Assembly (NCBI GenBank): GCA_964035545.1 | Contig: OZ037766.1 | Span: 14,993,222-15,057,221, forward strand | Reading direction: 5' to 3' | From: Bugula neritina | Taxonomy: Eukaryota; Bryozoa; Gymnolaemata; Cheilostomatida; Bugulidae | Length of the DNA: 64,000 bases | Shown: one piece after another, positions 36,871-49,700 of the stretch | How the letters are laid out: each line of letters opens with the position of its first letter | Position numbering within the stretch: position 1 is the first letter of the stretch | Made by a program: the position numbers and the translations under genes | Notes under the pieces: generated by a model | Told to the model about the DNA's origin: nothing | The model's input: only the letters and a program-made list of their open reading frames with translations | The model's database searches: none

Positions 36871-37580
36871 TATGAATATTTCTATTTATGATGATATATT
36901 GATTGTTGTAGACTATGTGATGTAAGTAATCCTACATGAGTCCAGCTTGACAGAGGTATGGAATAAAAATATAGATACGCACTTTACTGAATAAAGCTTA
37001 ATTTTTTGTGATTATGAATATTTCTATTTATGATGATATATTGATTGTTGTAGACTATGTGATGTAAGTAATCCTACATGAGTCCAGCTTGACAGAGGTA
37101 TGGAATAAAAATATAGATACGCACTTTACTGAATAAAGCTTAATTTTTTGTGATTATGAATATTTCTATTTATGATGATATATTGATTGTTGTAGACTAT
37201 GTGATGTAAGTAATCCTACATGAGTCCAGCTTGACAGAGGTATGGAATAAAAATATAGATACGCACTTTACTGAATAAAGCTTAATTTTTTGTGATTATG
37301 AATATTTCTATTTATGATGATATATTGATTGTTGTAGACTATGTGATGTAAGTAATCCTACATGAGTCCAGCTTGACAGAGGTATGGAATAAAAATATAG
37401 ATACGCACTTTACTGAATAAAGCTTAATTTTTTGTGATTATGAATATTTCTATTTATGATGATATATTGATTGTTGTAGACTATGTGATGTAAGTAATCC
37501 TACATGAGTCCAGCTTGACAGAGGTATGGAATAAAAATATAGATACGCACTTTACTGAATAAAGCTTAATTTTTTGTGAT
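36871..37580. repeat. Five tandem copies of a 142-bp unit
   Basis: The array is exactly 5 x 142 = 710 bp. GACTATGTGATGTAAG recurs at 36911, 37053, 37195, 37337 and 37479. The copies look identical, so amplification or homogenisation is recent. Each unit contains a small inverted repeat (GATGTAAG...CTACATGA) and two AATAAA hexamers. It ends 154 bp before the RNF213-like start codon. Confidence 0.97.
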
Positions 37581-37734
37581 ATATGTTAACAGCTTTCGAT
37601 AATGAAGTTCATGATTTTAAAACTGTGAATTTCTTGAAGCCATATTAATATAGGATGCTTCTTGTGCATAAATAATTTTTCTTGTCATTTTAAGTAATAG
37701 AATAAAAGTGTATGATATTTTTAGTTTTAATGTC

Positions 37735-40700
37735 ATGGCTGACAAACAGGAACTTTATTGTTCTAATACCACTTGCGGAGAAATCATAAAGAAGAATAAA
37801 AAAGGAATCTATCCAAAGCGGTGTGTCGAATGTGATGAAATTGTATGTGAAGTACAAGTGTTAGAAATATTTAGATGTCCTCACTGTAGTGAGGAGTTAT
37901 TGAAGAATAAGAAAGGTCAATATCCTAAAACTTGTCCAGAATGTAATGAACCAACCAACCCTTTTGCAGCTTTAAAAGTGCAAGCAATTTATTGTTCTAA
38001 TTGTAAAGAAGAGATTTTGAAAAATGCAAAGGGAAAATATCCCAAGTTTTGTCAAGAATGTGGGAAGCCAGTGATGTCACCCAGGAACCAACATGTAGAA
38101 GAGTTGAACTGCCCTAGTTGTGGTGAAGAAAGGGTTCGATCTGTTAGAACGCAGAAGTTAGCAAACGTCTGCACTGAATGTGGTTATGATTATTCCAAAA
38201 GTAAGCTTGCAATGTATTTTGATTCAAAATTTTATAGTTATAGCTGTGAGCTACAAGTGATCAGTTGTGAATAATATTATGGTTTCAGTAAAATATTTTC
38301 TCATCCATTTCACGGACTACAAACCTTTATTCTTTAGTTAGAGATTGGAAAAGTATGAATAAAGAAATTGTCAAATGCATAATCATGAATAGTATTTCAC
38401 CCAAAAGTAATAGCTTGCATGTCTTTTTTTATATAACTTGCTTAGCTGTGTTTTCTCTTTAATATTATTGGAATGGCTGTAGATCAGAGCATGTCGGACA
38501 GCATGCTGGATAGTATGGTTACCAATACCAGCCTATCTTCTACAAGGAGTACGTCTAGGATTTCTAGCTCCCCATACAGTATGGCATCACCTAGTTCTCC
38601 AGCTAAACCAGTGACACCCTCTAAGCACCACAACAAAGCTGAGCACTCTCCTGCTCTTCAGCAGTCAGACTCTACTTGGTGAGCGATTAGTTGTATACGT
38701 GAGTGACTAGTTGTGTATGTGAGTGACTAGATGTATATGTGAGTGACTAGTTGTATATGTGAGCGATTAGTTGTGTATGTGAGTGACTAGTTGTATATGT
38801 GAGTGACTAGTTGTATATGTGAGTGACTAGATGTATATGTGAGTGACTAGCTGTATATGTGAGTGACTAGCTGTATATGTGAGTGACTAGTTGTATATGT
38901 GAGTGACTAGTTGTATATGTGAGTGACTAGTTGTATATGTGAGGTACTAGATGTATATGTGAGTGACTAGTTGTATATGTGAGGTACTAGTTGTATATGT
39001 GAGTGACTAGTTGTATATGTGAGTGATTAGTTGTATATGTGAGGTACTAGTTGTATATGTGAGTGACTAGTTGTATATGTGAATGACTAGTTGTATATGT
39101 GAGTGACTAGTTGTATATGTGAGTGACTAGTTGTATATGTGAGTGATTAGATGTATATGTGAGTGACTAGTTGTATATGTGAGTGACTAGTTGTATATGT
39201 GAGTGATTAGATGTATATGTGAGTGACTAGTTGTATATGTGAGTGACTAGTTGTATATGTGAGTGACTAGTTGTATATGTGAGTGATTAGATGTATATGT
39301 GAGTGACTAGTTGTATATGTGAGTGACTAGTTGTATATGTGAGTGATTAGATGTATATGTGAGGGACTAGCTGTATATGTGAGTGACTAGATGTATATGT
39401 GAGTGACTAGCTGTATATGTGAGTGACTAGCTGTATATGTGAGTGACTAGTTGTATATGTGAGTGACTAGTTGTATATGTGAGTGACTAGTTGTATATGT
39501 GAGGTACTAGATGTATATGTGAGTGACTATTTGTATATGTGAGGTACTAGTTGTATATGTGAGTGACTAGTTGTATATGTGAGTGACTAGTTGTATATGT
39601 GAGGTACTAGTTGTATATGTGAGTGACTAGTTGTATATGTGAATGACTAGTTGTATATGTGAGTGACTAGTTGTATATGTGAGTGACTAGTTGTATATGT
39701 GAGTGATTAGATGTATATGTGAGTGACTAGTTGTATATGTGAGTGACTAGTTGTATATGTGAGTGATTAGATGTATATGTGAGTGACTAGATGTATATGT
39801 GAGGGACTAGCTGTATGTTCTCATTACCTAATTCAATAGCGTATATGACCTTGACATTTTGATAGCTACTCTTTTTGACATGCTAATCTTTTAATGCATG
39901 TTATAGTGACACCCTAAGTTCTTACAAAACCTTACTGACTTCTCCTCAAAAAACAGGAAGTGAGGTCACACAAACTCTTCCTTTACAAGAAGATGGTCAG
40001 CTAGTACATAAAGGTAATGAAAGAAATATTATATTTTCTCATTAGAATGAAAGCAATAGGCAAGTTGTGAAAGTTTATAAAATTGCTTGAAATTTGTAGT
40101 AATTGATTTCAGCTTTAGAAAGTCTTATTGTATCGGTTTGTGTTTGTGTCTGGTTGTAAGATATGCTTTAACTACTAGCCAACTTGGCAACAGGTTTTCG
40201 AGTTTATTAACTGTCAAATCGTACCCTATAAAATGGGAAACATTAGAAATTGTATAAATAAGTAGTCACAATATAAATCAAAATTCAGAGGAACACTATG
40301 AATATTACAGAACCAAAAAATTGACATGAACTATTGTAATTCTAATAAACTTACAATATTGATGCGTGGATAAAAATCTTAGCCATCACAATACCGAAAC
40401 CGATAGTTTATTCATACAAAGAGTGTAAATATGGCGGTTTGATCATGATACACTGACTCATGCAGTACAGTGAATGAACTAGCTCTGCCAGCTAATAGTA
40501 GCTTTGGTGAAAGCTTTTGAAGCTTGAAAGCTTTAATGAATGGCTGCCTGCCAATACTTCTGGGTGGCATACCAATACACTTATATACATGATTATTGAT
40601 TATTGGTGTACATAATATTATTGGAATCTTTGCTTCTTTTGTGATATAATATGTATCAATTGTCTAATATCATAATCAATTAAGTATATTTGTTTACAGT

Positions 40701-43700
40701 TCAACTAATTGACTGCAACCAAATAGCCCTAGCTCTTATTATTATTCCATATTATGTTTCAAACTTTGGTTGTTCTACAACTGCTTTTGTTCCTTAGGTA
40801 CCCTTCTATAATTTAGGATTGCTGACTTTGTCAATCATTTATGTTACTACATAGCCCTTTAACGTTACCTGCACTCAGTATATGTTCACGGGCTATATGC
40901 AAAGTAGTGTACTCCCAAAGCTGCAATACCCTTACTGATAAAGCACAGGCACATCAATCTTGAACATCAAACTGTAAAGGAAACACTCAAAGCCGAGCAA
41001 ACAAGAGATGATATTATTTCTGCAGCTAGTTTGATAAGCAAATACCAAATTAAACTTATAATAGTTATCAGGAAAAACTATTCAGTAATTCACTATTTAT
41101 ATTAAAATCATAGTTTATCATGCAGTGATGTACTCGCCCATGAGTTTCCCAGATTTTGTATCTAAAATTGTATGTTTAAGTTACAAAATTTCAACTTCAA
41201 CAGAACTGCAACTCATTACTTATTTACAGAGAGCTATCCCATGCCTTTTATATTATCTATCAACTCTGGTGGAACTGGAACTTCCTCAACTCATGTGGGA
41301 CACTACTCATACATCCTATCTAATAAATTTCAAATTAAAAACATCCTATTGCTGATTAACATGTGAAAAATGTCATATTGAGAGTTTGGTTTGTTTTTAG
41401 TCTGCAGATGAAGTGCTTTGGTTTTTATATAGATGCATCAACAAATTTTTTTTCTACTAAATTAAAGCCCTGAGTTATAGGTTCAGGGTAATCTGCAGCA
41501 GATTATAATAATTTTCTTTTAATTAGTCAGAAAGAGAAAACAAAATTGGTTAAAATTCTATTACTCAAATGTAAGATGCCAAGGGTAAAAAGTTTCACAG
41601 CTTTAAACTCTTTGAACTGACACTTCTCTGGGAAGCTGTGTGCTCTTGACTGCATATCAGCTAATTTGAGACTACTACTAGCTTAGCACATGCCATATAG
41701 ATGTTATCTATGCTACTTCACTAGTTATTGTATTACTTGTACTAGTGTATAGGTGTGAAGCAACAAATTTTATTCACATTTCAAGCAGAGCATAGCAAAA
41801 GCATTTTCGAAATTTTAACAAGGAAGCAAATGATTTTCCTACTGAAATTGACCACCTGCCATTGATGACCCACCTGCCATTGATGACCCACCTGCCATTG
41901 ATGATCTGCTTGCAGGTGATGATCCACCTAATAGCCAGTCTGCTGGTGGAGACCTGCCTATCGATGTTGAACCATCTATTTGTGACTATCCAGTGACTGA
42001 TACTAGACCACTGGCTGATGAAGATGCACCTAGCTTGTCCAAGACTGGTAGCTTAACTAGTACTGGTAGTTTACCTAGTACTGATACCTTACCTAGTACT
42101 GGTAGTTTACCTAGTACTGATACCTTACCTAGTACTGGTACCTTACCTAGTACTGATACCTTACCTAGTACTGATACCTTACCTAGTACTGATACCTTAC
42201 CTAGTACTGGTAGCCTGCCTACTGATAAGAGTGCTCCACCTGATGGTGATATGCATTCTGAAATGTCAAGTTCCTGGTGTGTGATAGAAAATGAAACGTG
42301 AGTATATAAATTACTTATCTTTTGAATGTCATGAATATATTCCACAAGTAGAATCATTGCGTTTGGTCTCATCATAAGTTTGTAATAATTATATAACCAA
42401 GTTTTACTTGAAATGTGTGTAGCAGCAACTACACCGTGGTATTTAGACTACTTGTTAATTTTGAATTGTATTTATATTCAAGAAACATTAGTTTGTTTAA
42501 TATTTTCATTGATTGTTCTTAGTGTGTTGTGTTCACCCTATTGTCAGTTGATGTATTTCAGTGTTTGATGGAATATAATATTGTATTATAATGTAATTCC
42601 ACGTTTGTTTAGTATTTTTCGTCATTGTTGCAGTGAGAACAGAAAGACTGATAATTCTATTTCCAGACGTAAAAGAACTACACAACCAAAACAAGGCATG
42701 CTGTTTTAAAATATCCTTATAGCATTTCACACTACATTATTTATTGCTAACACTAAAATTTACATGCCTTGCTGGTCCTATTGTGATCGCAGCCGGATTG
42801 TCATTGTTTTGAATTCTAGTTGCTTACAATTCACTAACTGTTTGTTACATAAACTAAATCACTATTTTTGAGAAGCTTGGGATGCTGTGTGTTACTATTA
42901 ACTAATGCAATCTTCAACACCTAGCAAAATTGTATTACTTTGATAACACCTTAACGTTTTGCTCATTACAATTTTAAATTGATTAATTTCCCTTTGTGGT
43001 TATATCTATACATAAGTAAAATAGTGTAGTGTTGCTGCTTATTATGAAACATTGGTGTGAGCCAAAGTATGGAGAACTAAATGCTGTGCATTATACAGAT
43101 GTAATATTTTGCTTTTAAAGATATTGCAATGATCAATTTGAATGTAATTGATTCCTGAAGAGATCCCTTTAAGCAAAGCTTTTGGTTAAATGCATTAAGC
43201 TGTTGCTATGGTTGCAAAGTGTTACTATAGGTGTACATGTACCTCTTAATGTAATTTTTATCATTAGAAAACTTTTAAGTTAATGTATTTAATGTAGGTT
43301 TTGAGCTACCAAGTAACTTGCATTGAGATCTGCAACTTATGTTTATCTGTCTTATTCCTTAGCTGTTAGTAATGGAGATGTCATAGCTTCCTAATATGTA
43401 CCATATTGTGTTTATAGATACTGAGGAAGTGACTGTTAAAGCTCTGAAAATGATGCCGGACAACAAGCAGCAACATGCTTATAGTTTATCTACAAAAGCA
43501 GAAGATAGAGAATCCAGAAGTTATTTCTACAGTTATTCTGCTAGTGAAGATATGGTGGAAGCAGGCTCGAACCATTCAGATTGCATTTCTGATGTGCGAG
43601 GTTCATGGGAACAAAGAGGATATATGGGATCAGCTGGTCATGATTCAGCTAACCATTTGAAAATGAGTGAAATGTGTCCTTCAACTGTAGATGAGCTACA

Positions 43701-46700
43701 TGTATCTACAGAACCTAATAGTTTAGACCTAAGTTTTAGTATGCCTTCATTGCCATCTCATGAAAGTTTTGATAATATATCAAAGTTAGAGATTATGGAG
43801 CCAGGTTGTAACGATGAGGTCTCCATAGAACAACAGCCTGAGCCACCAGTGCAGCAGACAGAACAGCCACCAGTACAGCAGACAGAACAGCCACCAGTAC
43901 AGCAGACAGAACAGCCACCAGTACAGCAGAGAGAACAGCCACCAGTACAGCAGACAGAACAGTCACCAGTACAGCAGACAGAACAGCCACCAGTACAGCA
44001 GACAGAACAGCCGTCAGTACAGCAGACAGAACAGCCACCAGTACAGCAGACAGAACAGCCACCAGTACAGCAGACAGAACAGTCACCAGTACAGCAGACA
44101 GAACAGCCACCAGTACAACAGACAGAACGGCCACCAGTACAGCAGACAGAACAGCCACCAGTACAGCAGACAGAACAGCCACCAGTACAGCAGACAGAAC
44201 AATCACCAGTACAGCAGACAGAACACTCACCAGTACAGCAGAGAGAACAGCCACCAGTACAGCAGACAGAACAGTCACCAGTACAGCAGACAGAACAGCC
44301 TGATTCAGCGCATCCCATAACTTCTAAAGAACAGCCTGTAAATTCTGAGAAACAGCAAACAACTGATGTTCAAGTTTGGTCTAATAACCCTAAGAGCTGC
44401 CCAGATGCTCAAAGGCATAGCTTAGTTTCTTCGCAATCATTGAAAACAAAGTTTCGATACACCCCGTATTCATTGCCAGACCAGCTATCTCGAAATACAC
44501 CTACTGACCTATCGAAAATATCACCACAAAATGATGCTGAACAGCAAAACCAGCAATATCCAGGTATAGCTGTTCGCGACAGAAGTTCCATGCTGTTGCA
44601 TGAAAACTCAGTTTCTAAGGAGAAAATTGGTGACCTAATGGATCCACCGGCATCCTATGTTGAAACTAAAAGTTGCTGGGAAATTGGAGCTCCTTCATCT
44701 AATGAGCATAAAGATGATGATCTTCAGAAACAACTAGTTTTTGGACCACTTGGCAAACCTGAGGGTAAATGTTGAAGCAAAATTTCTTTAGTTGGAATCA
44801 AACTTGATGAGCTTCGTGAGCTAAATAATTATTTTGTCTAATGTGTATGTTAAGCTGCAGAGAAATGTGCTAAAATTCGATTAAGATTATGTAAGCTGTT
44901 TATTTTTTAATTTTGCAAAAATTATATAAATAACTTTGAATCCCAGCTGGAGGTTCATCTGTTAAAATTTTGAACACCCAAGTTATTTCTAATTCAAATT
45001 ATTCTACACATGCAAAGTCAATTAAGTAAACAAAATTTTGGCCCCTCTTAATTGATTTTTTTGATATGCAAGAGAAAAAAATTCTGCTTAGAATACTTGG
45101 ATATGCTTTTTACATTACATATTAAATACTTTTTAGGAGAGGTGAATGCTGCTCTAAATAAGGAAGATAGACAAGGCAAAGAAACATCAAATACTACTGG
45201 TAAAAATATTCAACTTGTTATGCTTTATCATCAGCCTGTCTATGCTAAATATAATATCTTTGTTGGTAAAATTGTGTTAATTACTTATACTATGTGTAAT
45301 AATTTTGTAATACAAATCTTAGCTAAGGATTCACTTACCAGCTATACTGAAAGCAAATATAGCAGTGATGAAGATATATCTGATCTAACCTTGAGTTCAC
45401 CTGCTGATCCTCCACTAAAGAAGCCAGCTGGAAATGGTGAGCTTGTTCTAGCATCGGTATCTAAATCTCTGCAATATTTGTATTTTGTTTTCTTTCTAGC
45501 AAGAATAATAATCATCACCTTTTGCTATTATTTAACTAGATGATGCACCTTCAAGTAACACTCGGAGTAAAAGTAAAGTTGTTGACAATGAGCAAGGACA
45601 AGCTGAAGCAGGTTAGGCTGAAATCTTATACTAAGTTATTATTGCTAAAACGTTCTTATCAAGTAAATGTTGCTTTACTGTTTTCATGTCTGTACTTGGC
45701 TAGAATTTACTGAAGTTTTCTATTAGTACTTCTACGGCCCAGATCACATTTTTATTATGACATTCTATGCTGTAGGAGGTATCTAGAGCTTATTAAAACT
45801 GCACTGTCTATTGTGTTTTTTAGATGTTGTTGCTTTGTTTATGAATATGAAATCAAAAGTAACTCAAGCCAAAGAAACACTTCAACACAAACCTGTGATT
45901 AAAAAAAGACTTAACAAAGAAGAAGAGGATAAACTATATGCAATATCCGATGAAGCTCGTAAACTTTGTAGTCTATATGAGGGAAACAAAAATAGCAGCC
46001 AAAATCAAAAAAGCAGTTTCAAAACTCAGGCTGTTGAACAATCTGAAAATGCCTTAAGAAAATTTTACAACAGACATGCCCGTGACCTAAATAAAATATT
46101 GTCCAAATGTGGATTCGAACAGGTAATACAATCAGGTTTGATAAACAGTGAAAATACAGCATTTTGAAATGCTGTCAACATTAAAACAATTTGAATTTGG
46201 TTCCATTTGATATATGTAGATGCAAAACATGTTCATTAAATTCGCTCTGCAAATGTCAATGTGTTTTGTTTCAAATAGAAATGCTGTGTTTCAGTTACAG
46301 GTAGCCGAGATTCCCTCTCATTGTCGAGCTAAACGAAAAGCTTCTCAAGTTCCACTCTTGAATAAGTAAGTCTGCGCTTCTTATACATTCATTAATAAAT
46401 GCTAGCCATTATAAAAACTTTCTGTTCTTTCTTATTTTGTCTGGGCAGCTTCTGAAAAAAAGGGTGAGATAAATGAAACAGTTTGTTGTGTTATAATAGT
46501 CAGTTCCTCTCATGAATTAGGGGAACCTATATATGCAAAGTATGTCAAAAAATTTTCAGCTTTTTCATGCAAATTTTTATTATTGTGAACCCTGGTTTCC
46601 AGATAAATCTACATTAAAATACTTAATAATGTACTGTGTTAGAAGTTGCTGAATGGGTGTAGTGGGTAGAATGACACTGAATTCTTTAAACTCTGATTTA

Positions 46701-49700
46701 ATTTTTGAATGATAAGCAAACTCTGGTTATTTCAAGTTTTTTTTTCAACAGTTTACTTGATGCTTGTATGTATATGACTGATTTATGAAATGCTATGAAG
46801 TTATAAATCTCCTATAAGCACTTCATTTTTAGTTTTGCTGGCTGTTATTTTAGTTGTGAAGGTAATAAGGGATTTTTATTGCAATCAGTGTTTAATAATA
46901 CCAAGTATAATATTTTATGCTGTTTTAAAACTCTTTCAGTCTGTTTTTAGCTTGTTCATAAGTGAGCTGAATAACAAGTAAAGCATACTGTTCAAACTTT
47001 TTATTGTTCAACAGTTTTTCTACTAATATTTTGCCTTTTACCAAAATTCTAAGTTTTCTTATTCAGAGATTTCTTAAGGACTTTTTGATGTTTCCTGTTT
47101 TGTATTGTATTATAGAAGCAGTTTGTAACGTAGATCTATACACTGATTTTATTTTATAAACTTTATAACCATACAAAAACATGGGGAATCACACACCCTG
47201 TTGCTAACATTACTTAGCTTCTGCAACAGGAGTAACATAAGCAGATATCCCAGACCTTTACTTAACATAAATGTTCTAGACTTTGTTTATATGGTAAAGT
47301 GGTATAGATATACTGTTAAAAACATTTACTTTTGTAGATTTCGTTCTTTGAAAATAACTTTCAAAGCAATACTTGCTTCATATGTTACCAACAGCTACAA
47401 AGAACAGGGCAAACAACCTTTTGTTGAAATTCGAAGTGATTTAGATTTTTTCGCTCAACCTCTCGTCTCTCTCAAGTTACAGTAAGTGCCAATACTAGAA
47501 AGTAAATAATACTTAGCTGTAATACTGTAGTTATAATTTATAAAACTACATGTATAAATGTAAAATGTTTTATAGCTAAATTGTAATTTTTTATTTATAC
47601 TTAGGCTTCCCACTTATTAAATTTGGTTGAAAGTTCTTGCTTTATTTCATGACTAGGAAAACCCATACTACACAACTTTGCTAAAACTAATGCTTATTTC
47701 CCCCCTCCCACAAGAAATATTTTATCCACCTCCTAAAGCCAGCTTTTAAACAAATTTGAAGGAAGTGACAGTGGAATATATATGAATATTTTTTATATAT
47801 ATTTTTTATTTAGGATTTTATTTGTAGTTTTGTGAACCTTGATTTATTACTTTCATCTAAAGAGTATAATATAATATCCTGATTCAGAGCTGATGGACTG
47901 TGGGTTGGAGAATGGCATATTGACCAATCTATCCCCAAAGTAGTGCAGTACAAATACATAGTTCATGATGGGAAAAAGGTTCAAGATGAAAACTATGAAT
48001 GGCTGGGTAAAACACAAGGCAAAGAGATAGTCAATCGCCATCTGGAAATTCCTGGTAATTGTTTAGTAGTGTGTTTTTTGCTTTTCAGATATGACATATT
48101 TTATGGTTCATATAATTTACAGATGAATTTGATTAAAATGTTTAAGCAATATTTATTTGTAATTAATAAACATTGTTATAAATTCTTAATTTTTCCTCCC
48201 ACAAGAAATATTTTATCCACCTCCTAAAGCCAGCTTTTAAACAAATTTGAAGGAACTGAAAATGGAATATGTATCAATATTTTATATATATATTTGTTAT
48301 TTGAAACATATTCCAATTGTGTCAACATATATATAGGTCTACAGATATTAATTTTATGTTGCATAGAGTATGCAGTTTCACTGATATGCTTGTTATATAA
48401 AATTCTAAATTTAGCAACATAATTTGTTTAGCAAAAGCTGCTGTGGTTACTTTGCACTAACTTTCTGGTGTTGGTTTGTAGACAATAACACAGATTTTGC
48501 GGTATATGATGGAGCTATCTTGATGAAAGAGTCAAAGTTTAAGCAGCTTAAATCTTACATTTTTTCTGAGAATGTAAAGGAAGAGGAACAAGAGCTAGGC
48601 ATGCTTGCCATGCTGCCTAATTGGACCGAAGAGATTACAAAAGGAACCACCATTTATGAGTTGACTAGTTGGGTGCAGCAGGCTCTTGATAGGCAAAAGG
48701 ACTGCATCACTCGATTTCATGATTACACACAGTCATATGATTCTAAAAAGGATGCAGCAGCCCAGCAGCTGGTTGATAAGGTGAGAATAACTTTTGTCTA
48801 TTAGTTTAACTGTTGTATATATTTATTTATTTGAATAAACTGTTGCAAATAGTCACACAACATTTTTTTTAAATTTCCTTCCCTCTTACGGTTGTGGTTT
48901 CATTTGATTGACGCTCACTACATCCCACTGAGCGAATGTATTTTTATTCAATGAATGAGGACAGTGTCAATGTAATGAAACCATACCCAGTACAGATTCA
49001 TTCCAAGCATAGGAATGATTGAAAAATCCATCTGCATATCCGAAAGCATTGGGGCACAATGAATGAATACAAACAATACTAGTTATTAAGTACAGTAGTC
49101 TTTCAGTATTACTGTATTGGGATGGCTAAGTGCTAACTAGCATCTAACTGTACATTCTCCCTGATCTTCTACATTACTTTGCTATTTCAATGAGTCACAA
49201 CAGTACTTTACCAATTTGGTAGTTTACGGTTTCAGGATGGCCTGTCAGCATAAACAGTATCATGGGTCATATTTGTATTAGTATCAAATAATGGAGTGAT
49301 GCTTATACTGGTGTTTTTTGGTTGAACTTTGTAGGAATATCTATTTCTACCTCAGTAGCTTCTACATTGTGATCATATGACTTCCTCTCAAATCTGATAT
49401 TTCCTACATGCCTGGTCATACCATCTATTTTTATTGTTCTATTTGATACCAATTCTGTCCTCTACCTGCTGGCCATGCTGGTGCACATTTTGCACTTGGT
49501 GGTTTACTGTATATGTGATCACCTACTTTTTTAAATGGATGTAAGTCTATCTCCCGAGACCTATAGTTACCAGAAACTTCCAGTATCCTTGGCTGATGAG
49601 TGTACATTTGTTCAACTGGTATGAGAGCTTCTATATTTGAACTGTTATTCCAAAACACCATTTGCTGTACTGAACCTGATGAACAAACTTTTATTTGTTC

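Noticed and set aside
38679-39818. CRISPR-like regular repeat array
   Set aside because: The units are contiguous with no unique spacers, inside an animal gene intron. It is a minisatellite.
43758-44318. Cys-rich and Ala/Val/Leu-rich open frames on the minus strand
   Set aside because: They are shadows of the 24-bp coding repeat; the plus frame has splice sites and homology context.
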